DNA of 64,000 nt from Catenovulum sediminis (GCF_007289895.1 NZ_CP041660.1:2108001-2172000); one strand, 5' to 3'. Counted from the first letter of the stretch, positions 6,574 to 16,895 are shown. Notes: generated by a model from the sequence alone, not told the origin. Numbers and translations are program-made.

Positions 6574-9018
6574 GTGCTTCCAATTCACCAGGTTAGTGAG
6601 CAGATCACAAAAATACTGACGGAACAAAATCAACTTATCTTACAAGCACCGCCCGGTGCTGGTAAGTCAACCTGTTTGCCATTGATTTTGTTAAACCACT
6701 TTAAAGCCTTTAGCCATTTTAAAAAAATTATTATGCTGGAGCCCAGAAGGGTTGCGGCGCGCAATATTGCAGAGTTTCTAGCAATGCAGCTGAAGCAAAA
6801 AGTGGGGCAAAGCATTGGCTTGCGGATGCGGGGAGAAAGTCGTGTTGGCCCAGAATGTAAACTAGAAATAGTCACTGAAGGTGTTATGACTCGGATCTTG
6901 CAGCAGGACCCAGAACTTTCTGACTATAGTTTATTGATATTTGATGAGTTTCACGAGCGCTCATTACATTCTGATTTAGCCTTTGTATTAGCGCACCAAA
7001 TACAATCTGAGTTCAGAGACGATTTAAAACTCTTGTTAATGTCGGCGACATTAGATTTAGCAACGCTTGAGCGCATTTTACCGGACTGCCCTGTAGTAAA
7101 AAGCGAAGGTCGGCAATTTCCAATAGAGGTGTTATATCGACCTGTAAAAAATACCTCTGTGCGGGTCGAACAGCATTTATTATCCGTGTTGAAAGAAGCG
7201 ATGCAAAAAACGGGCGATATATTAATGTTTTTCGCCGGTATTGCAGAAATCAATCGATTTAAGCGTTTGTTAGAGGGTCAACAGCTTGATATTAAAGTTG
7301 ATGTACTGCATGGACAATTAGCTTTAAAACAACAAAAAGAATTACTATCGTTGCACGCAGGCAACTCGCGGCGCGTTATATTGGCAACCAATATTGCAGA
7401 AACGAGTTTAACCATACCTAGCATCAAAATAGTAATCGATAGCGGAATACATAAAAAAGCCGTATTCGATGCCGAAAGTGAATTTAGTTATTTGCAGAGC
7501 GAGCGAATATCGCAAGCTTCTGCCCAACAGCGTGCGGGGCGGGCGGGCCGGACGGCAGCGGGGACTTGTTATCGTATCTGGCCACAAGAAGAGCAAAATC
7601 GATTAAAAAAAGCTTATCCGGCTGAGATTGAAAGTGCTAACTTTACCCCAGTGTTATTTGAAGCCTTGCTGTGGGGTGAACAAGATATGTCACAACTGAA
7701 TTGGCCAACCCCTCCATCGGCCAAACAAATTGACAATGCCTATACGAAATTAAAGCAGTTACAACTGGCCAAAAGAGATGGATTGCTAAATGCGCATGGC
7801 AGGCAAGTCGCGGGATTTAACACGCTATTTTTTGCTGCCAATATATTAAATATCAGCCAGAAAATATTCGATTCGATTACCGACACGGCTGCCATTTTAG
7901 CGGCTTATTTAGCAGAAAACGGCGGTAGCCAAGATTGGGATTTGACTCAACAACTGCAACTTCATTTACCGCAACTGACGACAATTGCGCGCAAATACAA
8001 ACCGTCATTGCAACAGCCAGAAGTGAACGCAGAGCAACTATTTGTTTTGTTAAGTGCGCTTTGGCCGAATAGAATTGCAAAATTAGAAAAAACTGAGCAA
8101 GATTTTTTTGTCTATAAAGCGGCTTATGGCAGTGCGCTTAATCTTAAAGCCTCTGGTATTCTGAATCCGCCAGATTGGATAATTATCGTTGAGGCAACAC
8201 ACAGCAAAACGCAAAAGAATGCAAATATTCGTGTTTGTTTGCCGTTTGTTTGGTCGCAATGCGAAACCTATATACAAGCGGATATTGTTGAAGGCGTTAA
8301 TGCAGAAATCCATAAAGACAATCTAAAGTTTATACGCGTACAAAAACTAGGAAAGTTGATAGTTAGTCGGCAAGTTCTTGATAAAAAGCCAAATACCGAA
8401 CAACAAGCGCAAGCTTGGCTGCAGATATTTGTTGATAAAGGTTTACTATTTTTTAACCAAGCGCAAGCAATGCAAGCGTTAATCGCACGCATCAATTTAG
8501 CCGCGCAGTTTAACAGCGACTTCCATCCACTAGATGAAACGGTTGTACTGCAGACCGCTGAAACTTGGTTATTGCCTTATTTACATACAATTAATAATTT
8601 AAAGCAACTCAAAAATATAGACTTAGCCCAAACTTATCTGCAGCAATTGGATTACGCGCGGCAACAATGGCTACAAACGCACCTCCCAGCGAAGTGGCTA
8701 TTAAATGATGGCAGGCAGGTGAAAATTGATTATCTGCACTCATCGGCGCCTTTAATTAGCGGTTTTATGCAATCATTTTATGGTTGTACAAGCCACCCTA
8801 GCTTGCTAAATGGGCGTCTGCCATTAACCGTAGAATTGTTATCACCTGCTAAAAGGGCAATCCAAACCACAGCCGATTTGTCACAGTTTTGGCAGGGTAG
8901 CTATAAATTAGTGCAAAAAGATATGAAAGCACGTTACCCTAAACATTATTGGCCTGACGCGCCAGAAACAGCTACCGCTGGCACCCAAACTAAAAAAAAT
9001 AGGTCTGCTACAAAATGA
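6574..9018 (+). CDS. hrpB: ATP-dependent helicase HrpB
   Basis: DEAH/RHA-type RNA helicase of the HrpB family; its cellular role is not well defined. Visible motifs: Walker A APPGAGKST (about residue 25), motif II DEFH (here IFDEFHERS), motif III SATLD, the ATNIAETSLTIPSI block and motif VI QRAGRAGRTAAG. The long C-terminal HrpB-specific region follows. The 814-residue length is usual. The start is GTG at 6574 behind a weak AGGG. The last codons overlap mrcB by 4 bp, a pairing also seen in enterobacteria, where hrpB lies next to mrcB. Confidence 0.95.
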   Translation: MLPIHQVSEQITKILTEQNQLILQAPPGAGKSTCLPLILLNHFKAFSHFKKIIMLEPRRVAARNIAEFLAMQLKQKVGQSIGLRMRGESRVGPECKLEIVTEGVMTRILQQDPELSDYSLLIFDEFHERSLHSDLAFVLAHQIQSEFRDDLKLLLMSATLDLATLERILPDCPVVKSEGRQFPIEVLYRPVKNTSVRVEQHLLSVLKEAMQKTGDILMFFAGIAEINRFKRLLEGQQLDIKVDVLHGQLALKQQKELLSLHAGNSRRVILATNIAETSLTIPSIKIVIDSGIHKKAVFDAESEFSYLQSERISQASAQQRAGRAGRTAAGTCYRIWPQEEQNRLKKAYPAEIESANFTPVLFEALLWGEQDMSQLNWPTPPSAKQIDNAYTKLKQLQLAKRDGLLNAHGRQVAGFNTLFFAANILNISQKIFDSITDTAAILAAYLAENGGSQDWDLTQQLQLHLPQLTTIARKYKPSLQQPEVNAEQLFVLLSALWPNRIAKLEKTEQDFFVYKAAYGSALNLKASGILNPPDWIIIVEATHSKTQKNANIRVCLPFVWSQCETYIQADIVEGVNAEIHKDNLKFIRVQKLGKLIVSRQVLDKKPNTEQQAQAWLQIFVDKGLLFFNQAQAMQALIARINLAAQFNSDFHPLDETVVLQTAETWLLPYLHTINNLKQLKNIDLAQTYLQQLDYARQQWLQTHLPAKWLLNDGRQVKIDYLHSSAPLISGFMQSFYGCTSHPSLLNGRLPLTVELLSPAKRAIQTTADLSQFWQGSYKLVQKDMKARYPKHYWPDAPETATAGTQTKKNRSATK

Positions 9019-11309
9019 AGAAAGGAAAGCCATCTTGGCAAGCAAAATTAGTTTCTTTATTGCTAAAGCTCGCTGTGGTTTTTGTTGTGGTTATCATCGC
9101 TGCCGGGATTTATTTTGATGCACAAATTAAACAAAAGTTCTCCGGAACAAAGTGGCAATTACCTGCTTTGGTATACGGTGTTGAGCACAGGTATTATCAA
9201 GCCGACGCGCTTACGCGGGCCGATCTTATTCAGCATTTAAGTATTCTTGATTATCGCAAAGCACGTCGTTTGAGCTTGCCGGGCGAATACACGACGGTTA
9301 GCCGAGGCGTTGAATTTATCCGGCGCGCCTACAGTTTGCAGGAAGATAGCTATGGCGCGCAGAGAATACGCGTAATATTTAACGGCAAACGGATAGAAAA
9401 AGTGCTGGATGTGGGCCTCAATAAAGCACTGAGTGGCTTTCAATTAGAACCGTATTTATTAGACAGATTACAGGCCAACAACCTAGAAGATCGCATTTTA
9501 GTCGATATACAGGAAGTGCCTAAACTATTGATACAAACTTTATTATTAATCGAAGACCGTAACTTTTACCAACACCACGGCGTTGCACCATTAGCTATTC
9601 TGCGGGCATTGTGGGTGAATATTCAAGCGGGGCGAACGGTTCAGGGGGGCAGTACGTTAACCCAGCAACTGGTTAAAAATATGTTTTTAACCAATGAACG
9701 TAGCTTGTGGCGTAAGATAAAAGAAGCTTACCTTGCGATATTACTGGATGCGCGATATAGCAAAAGTGAAATTTTGCAAGCATACATCAACGAAGTCTAC
9801 GTAGGGCAAAATCACAACCGCTCTGTTAATGGCATGGGGTTGGCCAGTCAATATTATTTTGCAAAACCCTTAAATGAACTGAGCGCGCAAGAAATCGCGT
9901 TATTGGTTGGAATGATTAAAGGGCCTTCATATTATAATCCAAGAAAATATCCAGAAAGGGCAATACAGCGCCGTGATTTGGTGCTCAGGATCATGACAGA
10001 ACACGCTCTGCTGACACCAAAAGAGTACGAGGCAGAAGTTTCGCGTAGCTTGTCGGTTCGAGACCTTTCTGAAATTGCGACACGACGATTTCCATCATAC
10101 GTTGATCAGGTAAGGGAAGAGCTGAAGGCATTGGTTTCTAATGATACACAGCTATTCTCAGGGTTAAAAATTTACACTCATTTTGATCCACTGGCACAAA
10201 GCCGGGCACAAGCAAGCTTATCCACTGGAATCGAAAAAATACAACAACAACGAGGGTTAACGCAACTGCAAGGTGCTACGGTTGTGGTTGATAGCAAAAG
10301 CGGTGGTATAAAAGCATTGGTTGGCGATAAAACCGCACATTATGCTGGTTTTAATCGGGCATTAAATGCACAGCGTAATATAGGTTCGCTGATTAAACCG
10401 ATAGTCTACTTATCTGCTTTGCAGCAACAATCCGGTTATACCCTCGCAACCATTTTAGAAGACAAAAAAATCACACTGACCAGCTCACTCGGTAACAAAT
10501 GGTCACCCAAAAATTACGATGAAAAATATGTGGGCGATATATTATTAATCGACGCATTGGCACAATCGCGTAATATCCCGGCTGTTAATTTGGGAATGCA
10601 AACTGGATTAAGCGCGGTCGTTGATAATTTACATCAGTTTGGTATAGAGCGTGAAATATCGGCTTACCCTTCACTCTTGTTAGGCTCATTGACCTTGTCT
10701 CCGCTAGAAGTAGCGCAGCTCTATCAAGTATTTGCAAACCATGGTGTGTATAGCAAACTTAAAGCAATAAAAAGCATCTATTCAAATGACGATGAAATTA
10801 TCTGGCGACCCAAACTAGAAGCGCTGCAGGTTGTGGACTATGAGCATGTCTATCTTGTTAATTATGCGCTTCATCAAGTGACTAAACGAGGCACGGCTGC
10901 TAGTCTGCAAAGGGCATTTCCGACCGCAAAATTTGCCGGAAAAACCGGTACCACCAATGATGGGCGGGATAGTTGGTTTGTTGGTTATGAGCAATCAGAG
11001 TTAGCCGTTGTGTGGCTGGGCAGAGACGATAACCAAGCGATTTCTTTAACTGGTAGCGCAGGCGCGCTACAAGTCTTTAAGCAATACCAACATAGTCGCA
11101 CCGGCGAAAGCTTAGTGATAGCACAGCCAGCCGGCGTCGCTATGCGTTATTTTAATAAACAAACCGGTGCGCACAGTTTACCTGGTTGCGACAATTTGAT
11201 TATGTTACCTGCAATTATTGATAAATTGCCCGCCCCTATCGAATGTGAGCGCAGCGAGCAGTGGCAAAAACCGAAAAAATCATGGTTAGAAAAGTTACTC
11301 GACTGGTGA
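9015..11309 (+). CDS. mrcB: Penicillin-binding protein 1B (bifunctional)
   Basis: Class A penicillin-binding protein that polymerises and crosslinks peptidoglycan at the outer face of the inner membrane. Order: short cytoplasmic tail; one membrane helix (about residues 11-33); UB2H-like domain, which in PBP1B binds LpoB; GT51 glycosyltransferase with EDRNFYQHHGV and GGSTLTQQLVKN; and transpeptidase with SLIK (SxxK nucleophile), SRN and KTGTTND motifs. Length 764 residues. It overlaps hrpB by 4 bp, so the two are translationally coupled. The 3' end overlaps the convergent channel gene by 15 bp. Confidence 0.96.
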   Translation: MKKGKPSWQAKLVSLLLKLAVVFVVVIIAAGIYFDAQIKQKFSGTKWQLPALVYGVEHRYYQADALTRADLIQHLSILDYRKARRLSLPGEYTTVSRGVEFIRRAYSLQEDSYGAQRIRVIFNGKRIEKVLDVGLNKALSGFQLEPYLLDRLQANNLEDRILVDIQEVPKLLIQTLLLIEDRNFYQHHGVAPLAILRALWVNIQAGRTVQGGSTLTQQLVKNMFLTNERSLWRKIKEAYLAILLDARYSKSEILQAYINEVYVGQNHNRSVNGMGLASQYYFAKPLNELSAQEIALLVGMIKGPSYYNPRKYPERAIQRRDLVLRIMTEHALLTPKEYEAEVSRSLSVRDLSEIATRRFPSYVDQVREELKALVSNDTQLFSGLKIYTHFDPLAQSRAQASLSTGIEKIQQQRGLTQLQGATVVVDSKSGGIKALVGDKTAHYAGFNRALNAQRNIGSLIKPIVYLSALQQQSGYTLATILEDKKITLTSSLGNKWSPKNYDEKYVGDILLIDALAQSRNIPAVNLGMQTGLSAVVDNLHQFGIEREISAYPSLLLGSLTLSPLEVAQLYQVFANHGVYSKLKAIKSIYSNDDEIIWRPKLEALQVVDYEHVYLVNYALHQVTKRGTAASLQRAFPTAKFAGKTGTTNDGRDSWFVGYEQSELAVVWLGRDDNQAISLTGSAGALQVFKQYQHSRTGESLVIAQPAGVAMRYFNKQTGAHSLPGCDNLIMLPAIIDKLPAPIECERSEQWQKPKKSWLEKLLDW

Positions 11310-12152
11310 AGGTGAATCTTTAGTTGCAGATTGTTTTTGTTGCTGGGTAAACTGAAAGAAAGCCTGCGTCACTTTTTGTTCGATAATTTGTGCTTTTTCG
11401 GTTGGGCAAAAGTATTGCACGCTATATTGAGCATGACCGAGTTCAGTGGTCGCAAGGTTTACTTTAACCTTAGCGCCGGGGATCACGATATCCAGCTTAC
11501 GTTCGATCATATTACGGTACCTTTCGGCGGTATCTTTAAACGGCAGGCACAATTCGGTTAGTTTACTCAGTAAAAAAGCACGCACTTCAATCGGATCAGT
11601 TGGTTCTGGCTGAATGAGCAAAAAGCCATGATTGACATAACGGCGCATATAGTTGAGGTTGACAAAAGAATGCGTAATAAACTGATTATTGGGGATCACC
11701 AAGGTTTTTCCAGAATACTGATAAGCACTGCTTTTTAAATTTAACTCGTAAAGAGTTGTGGTTATCCAGTCAGTATAGGCAACCTCTCCAGCACACCCAT
11801 TTACTTCAACCCAATCCCCAATACGATACTGGCGCGCACCGGTTTGATACAAAGAAGCCAGTATGCACTGTATATACTCGCGTGTAGCCAAAACAATTGC
11901 GACAACAAATGCGGCAATTGAAATCGCAAAGCTTTGAATTTCATCAAACCAAACGGCCGCCAGTGTCAGCAAGGTAATAAAATTGAGTAAATTTTTTAAA
12001 CCACTTGACCAGCGGCGTTTACGCTCTATGTCGTTACGGTATTTACGTTGCACACTTTTAATTAAAATCGCACGAGCAATTAATAAAGCGCTTAACACTG
12101 CGGCAGAGAGCAGGAGTTTAGACTGGCTAATATGGGTGAAATATTCAAGCAT
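11295..12152 (-). CDS. MscS-family mechanosensitive channel-like protein
   Basis: Small mechanosensitive-channel family membrane protein, 285 residues. The N-terminal half has about three membrane helices (about residues 10-27, 50-68, 72-90). The pore-adjacent helix contains AAFVVAIVLATREYIQCILAS. The beta domain has YRIGDWVEVNGCAGEVAYTDWITT, the family signature (GDWVEV-GxxGEV), then LVIPNNQFI. The C-terminal alpha/beta domain follows. It probably relieves osmotic pressure, but many family members have no tested role. Convergent with mrcB. Confidence 0.85.
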   Translation of the reverse strand: MLEYFTHISQSKLLLSAAVLSALLIARAILIKSVQRKYRNDIERKRRWSSGLKNLLNFITLLTLAAVWFDEIQSFAISIAAFVVAIVLATREYIQCILASLYQTGARQYRIGDWVEVNGCAGEVAYTDWITTTLYELNLKSSAYQYSGKTLVIPNNQFITHSFVNLNYMRRYVNHGFLLIQPEPTDPIEVRAFLLSKLTELCLPFKDTAERYRNMIERKLDIVIPGAKVKVNLATTELGHAQYSVQYFCPTEKAQIIEQKVTQAFFQFTQQQKQSATKDSPSPVE

Positions 12153-12450
12153 ACTGGTTTACAAATTGACCTATAAAAAAGTGAAAATAAAAGTGACACT
12201 GAAAAGTGAATATGCCTATAGAGCTTACCACAAGGCGTATTAAAACTACGCAGGATAAATATACCAAATGCTATATTTTGCATAAACTTGTGCTAGTCTC
12301 AAAAGGGTACTACCAAAAAATTTATATAGGTGGTCTACGTATCTTAACCTGTTGTCAACGATGTGGTTGACGATTCCGAGCGCCTGTAGCACGAATATCG
12401 CATAAAGATAAAACCGCTTGTGTGTGAAATGGCTTATATTGAGAGCTGAG
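12153..12450. other. Divergent intergenic region
   Basis: This gap separates the minus-strand channel gene from the plus-strand kinase operon. It holds an inverted repeat GTCAAC-6-GTTGAC (12354-12371) that could be an operator for the kinase operon, and three copies of AAAAGTGA between about 12176 and 12210. A TTG codon at 12418 could extend the kinase by 11 residues, but no ribosome-binding site supports it. I see no further gene. Confidence 0.4.
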
Positions 12451-15159
12451 ATGGATTTAATTGATACTTTTTTTGACGGCAACTATATGCCACATGGGCA
12501 TTGCTTGTTATGGAAACCCGATTTGCTGTTAATGCATGTCGGTTCTGACATTCTAATTATGTTGTCTTATTTTGCCATTCCATTGGCTATGCTGTTTTAT
12601 GGAAGACGCAAGCCGGTGCCGTTTACCAATGTTCTGATCTTATTTTCTGTATTTATTTTTGGCTGCGGCATTACACACTTAATGTCGGTCGTTAACGTAT
12701 GGAATGGATATTATTACATCCATGGTGCAACAAAAGTCTTTACCGCGATTGTTTCGTTTACCACTGCATTTTGGGTTTGGAAATTATTACCTTCTTGGCT
12801 AGAAGCACCGAGTTTATTAGAACTTAACACAATTCAGAAACGCTTGGAAAAAGGCAATATCACACTTAAACCCGGCGAATTGGTGCAAGTGCGGGATTAT
12901 TTATCAGAACAGATTAAAAAACGGACTGAAGAGTTAGAGCACGAAATTCAAAAGCGTGAGGAAGCCGAACAAAACTTAAACCAGATTATCGAGTCAGCGG
13001 CCAATGGTTTAATATTGGTTGACAATCAAGGAAAAATTACCAAAAGCAACGAAAAAGCAGAAGCGATATTTGCGCTTTATGATGAGCTAAACGGGCAAAA
13101 TGTTTCTGATTTAGTCGACCGCCCAATGAAAAAAACGCATCAGGGATTTGTGGAAACCTTTTTTAAAGCGCCAGATATTAAAACCATGGCTCAGGGGCGA
13201 ATGGTTAAATACCGTAGCCCAGATGGGATCACCAAAACACTCAATATTGAATTACAACCCTACCAGCAAGATGGGCAGAGTTATTGTTTAGCGACGATAA
13301 CAGATGTTTCGATCATGAGTGACTTGGTCAGTAAATTAAATCAATCAGAACTAAAATTTAGAACCATTTCAGAATCAGTTGATGCTGTATTATGGCTGGC
13401 AACCCCTCAACTGAGTAAAATATTATACGTTAACCCAGCCTACGAAAATTTATGGCATGCATCTTGTGAAAGTTTGTACCAAAACCCTTTGTCATACTTC
13501 AATAAAGTACACCCTGAAGACAGAAAAATATTGCAACAACGGGGGGAAGGTGAAACTCCAATCTGGGATATTCAATACCGTCTACGTTTGGATAATGGTG
13601 ATATTCGCTACATTCGAGAAAAAGGCAAAAAAGTATGCAGTGATAGTGGTGATGCAATTTTTCTGGTTGGTATGGCTATGGATATTTCTGATTCGCTAGC
13701 GCTAGAGAAGGTACAGAAAAAATATGAACTTGCCATTAGTGCGATTCGAGATGGTGTTTATGATTGGGATATTCAAAATAATACTATAGATGCGAGTAAT
13801 CAGCTAAAGCTCATTCATGGCGTCGCAGAAAATCAATTGTGGACTTACGAATTGTGGCGCAGCAAAGTGGATGCGGATTACATTGAGGAAGTTGTATCAA
13901 AGATCGAGCAGCACTTAGCCGGTAAAAGTGAAAGTTTTTATGCGGAATATCCAACACAAGTCAACGGAGAGCGCAAATGGATGTTAACGCGGGGGCGTGT
14001 TGTCGAAAGGGATGCAAATGGCAAGGCTATGCGTATGATGGGCGTTGAATCCGACATTACTCATCGTAAAAAAATTGAAGAACAATTGTGGTTGGTTGAG
14101 CAAAAACTCAGCGCAGTTCAATCGTCTTCAGTTGATGGACTTATATTCACTGATACTCAGTTTAATATCTTGGAAGTCAATCAAGCTTTTAGCCAACTTT
14201 TAAATCTGACATCTGCAGAACTAGAAGGACGCAATATCAGCGAGTTTACACCACAACAATTTCGTCAAAAAGAAAATGACATACTCAAGCAGCAGTTAAT
14301 CCCCTTAGGTTATTGTGATGAATACGAAAAAGAAATGATTAGTCACGGTCAGCAAAATGTGCCGGTATCGGTTAGATCATGGGCGGTTAAAAATAACAGA
14401 GGTAGTATTATTGGCTTTATGGGGTTGATTCGGGATATTAGTGCGCGTAAAGCCGCCGAACAAACCATTCAAAATACTTTGGCAGAATTGCAGCGTAAAA
14501 ATCATGAACTCGATCAATTTGTTCATGCCGCCTCACATGACCTTAAAGAGCCGAGCCGGGGCTTGATGCACATCTCGCAATTTTTATTTGAAGACTATTC
14601 GCAACACTTGGATGACACAGGACAAAAATATATTTTAACAATTCGCGCCGCAGCAGAGCGAATGTCTAAATTGATTGATACTTTACTCAAGTTTTCTCGT
14701 ACAGGTAGACGTGAGATTCACCGTGAATCTGTTGACGTAGAAAAATTAATTGATGAAGTGGTTGAGCAATCACAGTTTGCAAGAGAGATTAAAATTAGCA
14801 CAAAATTTGACGCATCGATAATAGAAGTCGATAGGGTCTCTATTTTTGAAATATATCAAAACCTGATATCGAATGCGGTTAAATATAATAACCAATCTGT
14901 TGCTGCAATCGAAGTTGGTAGCTTGAATGGTTTGTACTGGGTTAAAGATAACGGTATAGGTATAGATAAAGAATGCTTAGATCAGGCATTTATTATTTTT
15001 AAACGATTTGACCAGAGCAAAGAAGGTGAAGGTGTCGGTTTGTCGATTGTAAGAAAACTAGTTGAACTGCACGGAGGGAAAGTTTGGGCTGAATCTGAAT
15101 TGGGTGTCGGCACTCAAATCTATTTTACTTTAACTTCCAAAGAGGTCGATAGCGCGTGA
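12451..15159 (+). CDS. Histidine kinase with ethylene-receptor-like membrane domain
   Basis: Sensor kinase, 902 residues. Residues 1-115 form a three-helix membrane domain matching the ETR1 ethylene-binding domain. It has SDILIMLSYFAIP (D33, Y40, I43, P44) and FIFGCGITHL (I69, C72, H76), equivalent to ETR1 D25, Y32, I35, P36, I62, C65 and H69; C65/H69 bind the copper cofactor. A coiled coil follows, then about four PAS domains (about 175-670), a HisKA domain (HAASHDLKEPSRG, about 690) and a HATPase (NLISNAVKYNN, DNGIGID, GEGVGLSIVRKL). The start ATG follows GAGAG. The stop overlaps the regulator gene by 4 bp. The ligand is inferred, not shown. Confidence 0.88.
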   Translation: MDLIDTFFDGNYMPHGHCLLWKPDLLLMHVGSDILIMLSYFAIPLAMLFYGRRKPVPFTNVLILFSVFIFGCGITHLMSVVNVWNGYYYIHGATKVFTAIVSFTTAFWVWKLLPSWLEAPSLLELNTIQKRLEKGNITLKPGELVQVRDYLSEQIKKRTEELEHEIQKREEAEQNLNQIIESAANGLILVDNQGKITKSNEKAEAIFALYDELNGQNVSDLVDRPMKKTHQGFVETFFKAPDIKTMAQGRMVKYRSPDGITKTLNIELQPYQQDGQSYCLATITDVSIMSDLVSKLNQSELKFRTISESVDAVLWLATPQLSKILYVNPAYENLWHASCESLYQNPLSYFNKVHPEDRKILQQRGEGETPIWDIQYRLRLDNGDIRYIREKGKKVCSDSGDAIFLVGMAMDISDSLALEKVQKKYELAISAIRDGVYDWDIQNNTIDASNQLKLIHGVAENQLWTYELWRSKVDADYIEEVVSKIEQHLAGKSESFYAEYPTQVNGERKWMLTRGRVVERDANGKAMRMMGVESDITHRKKIEEQLWLVEQKLSAVQSSSVDGLIFTDTQFNILEVNQAFSQLLNLTSAELEGRNISEFTPQQFRQKENDILKQQLIPLGYCDEYEKEMISHGQQNVPVSVRSWAVKNNRGSIIGFMGLIRDISARKAAEQTIQNTLAELQRKNHELDQFVHAASHDLKEPSRGLMHISQFLFEDYSQHLDDTGQKYILTIRAAAERMSKLIDTLLKFSRTGRREIHRESVDVEKLIDEVVEQSQFAREIKISTKFDASIIEVDRVSIFEIYQNLISNAVKYNNQSVAAIEVGSLNGLYWVKDNGIGIDKECLDQAFIIFKRFDQSKEGEGVGLSIVRKLVELHGGKVWAESELGVGTQIYFTLTSKEVDSA

Positions 15160-15572
15160 AACATATTATTTTTGTGGAAGACAATGATATGGATTTCTTT
15201 TCGATACAGCGCTTATATCAAAAAGCAGGCCTTGATGAGCGATATACCATACATAGATTTGTCAGTGCGGAAGCTTGCCTTGATTTTATTGCAGCGCACA
15301 AAAAGTTAATTACAAATGCAGAATGTTTGTTTTTTGTCGATATTAACTTACCTGGGATGAGTGGGCATACTTTAGTTGAAAAAATTAATGAATTATCATT
15401 GATTAGAAGTAATGTCGTGATGTTGTCGTCTTCGCAAAACGAATTGGATATTCATAATTGTTACCAAGCTGGAGCCGATGCTTATGTTGTTAAAGCCGAG
15501 CGCTATGAAGAATTCGCTGATGCGGTTTTAGTTACAACTAAATTTTGGTTGGAGGTTGCTAAACGTGCGTAA
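15156..15572 (+). CDS. Single-domain response regulator (Rcp1-like)
   Basis: A stand-alone receiver domain of 138 residues. It has the acidic pair (FVEDND), the phosphoacceptor Asp in LFFVDINLPGMSG, a Ser in MLSSSQ and the conserved Lys in YVVKAER. It resembles the receivers that follow phytochrome-type kinases. There is no output domain, so it may pass phosphate on or act by protein contact. The GTG start overlaps the kinase stop, so it is the likely direct partner of that kinase. The 3' end overlaps the cyclase gene by 8 bp. Confidence 0.9.
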   Translation: MKHIIFVEDNDMDFFSIQRLYQKAGLDERYTIHRFVSAEACLDFIAAHKKLITNAECLFFVDINLPGMSGHTLVEKINELSLIRSNVVMLSSSQNELDIHNCYQAGADAYVVKAERYEEFADAVLVTTKFWLEVAKRA

Positions 15573-16842
15573 TACTATTTTAGTCATAGATGACTCGGAA
15601 ACTGATCGTATTATTATCGAACGCTACTTATCGCAGGCTCAAGAATCATTTGAAGTGATTTGTTACCCTGAAGCAAGCAGCCTAGAAGGTATATTGAAGA
15701 TGGTGCATATTGATTGTGTACTCATTGACTTTAATATGCCAAATGGAAATGGCCTAAAGTGCATTTCTGCAATCAAAGATATCTCACCTTATACTGGTGT
15801 TATTTTGGTGACTGGGTTTGGTGATGAAAAACTCGCCAGTGAAGCTTTTAAAGCAGGGGTTGATGATTACCTGTCGAAAAAAGATTTTAGTCAAAGCCGG
15901 TTAACCAGTATTGTTAGCAACGTAGTGTCAAAAAAGCGCATCGAGCGTGAACATCATAATGCGAATGCGGAGCTGGAACTGTTAAGAACGGTTGTCGATA
16001 ACACACCTAATTTAATTATGGTGTGTGACCCTGAAACCAGTTTATTTATCACTTTTAACTTGGCGTTAAACCGCTTTTTGCAATTACCTTCAGAGCACAT
16101 AAAAAGTAAATCTTACTTTCATGTCTCTCAACAGTTTAAAACAACCGATGAATGGTATGAGTTTGTCGAAACTGTAAAAAAAGCAGGCCATTATAAATTT
16201 GAAACGGAATTAACCCGGGGGGATGATACGTTAGTACCTTTTGAGCTGGATTGCTGTTTTTCAAATGTCGGTGAAAAATCGTATTTGTTATTTAGCGGCA
16301 TGGACATCTCAAGGTTGAAACAGGTACAGCATGAGCTGCTCGATTTAGCAACTAAAGACCCATTAACCCAACTACGCAACAGACGAGGTTTAGCAGAAGA
16401 GTTTAAGCGTATATATAAATCAACTGCACGGGAAAGTGGAGAGGTTTGTTTGGCTCTTTTTGATATTGATGATTTTAAACAAGTTAATGATCAACACGGA
16501 CATGATGTGGGTGATGAGGTATTGGTGCAGTTTGCTGATGTTATGCGCAGTTTAGTGCGCCGCCCATTAGATATTATCGCGCGGGCCGGTGGCGAAGAAT
16601 TTATTGTTATTATTTCCGATGGCGATCGTGATGCGCTGGTTGATATTATCCGGCAAATTATTAAAAAGGCACCAAATGAGATTAGTCCAAAAGTCACGGT
16701 CAGTGCCGGTGCCATTTGTGTTAAAGCAAACAATGTAGAGTTAACCTTTGAAAAAGCCTTTAAGATAGCCGATGAAAACCTGTACCAGTCTAAACATAAA
16801 GGTAAAAACCAAGCTAATTTTAGTTATGACGAGAGTATTTAA
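15565..16842 (+). CDS. Diguanylate cyclase, REC-PAS-GGDEF
   Basis: Response regulator with predicted c-di-GMP synthase output, 425 residues. Order: receiver (phosphoacceptor Asp in VLIDFNMPNGNG, about residue 50), PAS (about 140-255) and GGDEF (about 260-425). The active-site motif is GGEEF. RPLD lies five residues before it, the spacing of the inhibitory I-site (RxxD), so product feedback is likely. I chose GTG 15565 because GGAGG lies at 15551-15555; a TTG nine bases upstream overlaps that site. Last gene of the ethylene-receptor-like kinase operon. Confidence 0.92.
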   Translation: MRNTILVIDDSETDRIIIERYLSQAQESFEVICYPEASSLEGILKMVHIDCVLIDFNMPNGNGLKCISAIKDISPYTGVILVTGFGDEKLASEAFKAGVDDYLSKKDFSQSRLTSIVSNVVSKKRIEREHHNANAELELLRTVVDNTPNLIMVCDPETSLFITFNLALNRFLQLPSEHIKSKSYFHVSQQFKTTDEWYEFVETVKKAGHYKFETELTRGDDTLVPFELDCCFSNVGEKSYLLFSGMDISRLKQVQHELLDLATKDPLTQLRNRRGLAEEFKRIYKSTARESGEVCLALFDIDDFKQVNDQHGHDVGDEVLVQFADVMRSLVRRPLDIIARAGGEEFIVIISDGDRDALVDIIRQIIKKAPNEISPKVTVSAGAICVKANNVELTFEKAFKIADENLYQSKHKGKNQANFSYDESI

Positions 16843-16895
16843 TTTATTTGAATACAGGTACAATTGGTTTTTATTTTTGAAGTGATAGTAGATTA

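Noticed and set aside
12176..12210. Three AAAAGTGA repeats as a binding-site array
   Set aside because: Short, A-rich and irregularly spaced in an A+T-rich gap; chance cannot be excluded.
12418..12450. TTG start giving an 11-residue extension of the ethylene-receptor-like kinase
   Set aside because: The ATG at 12451 has a GAGAG site upstream and gives the N-terminus expected for the membrane domain.
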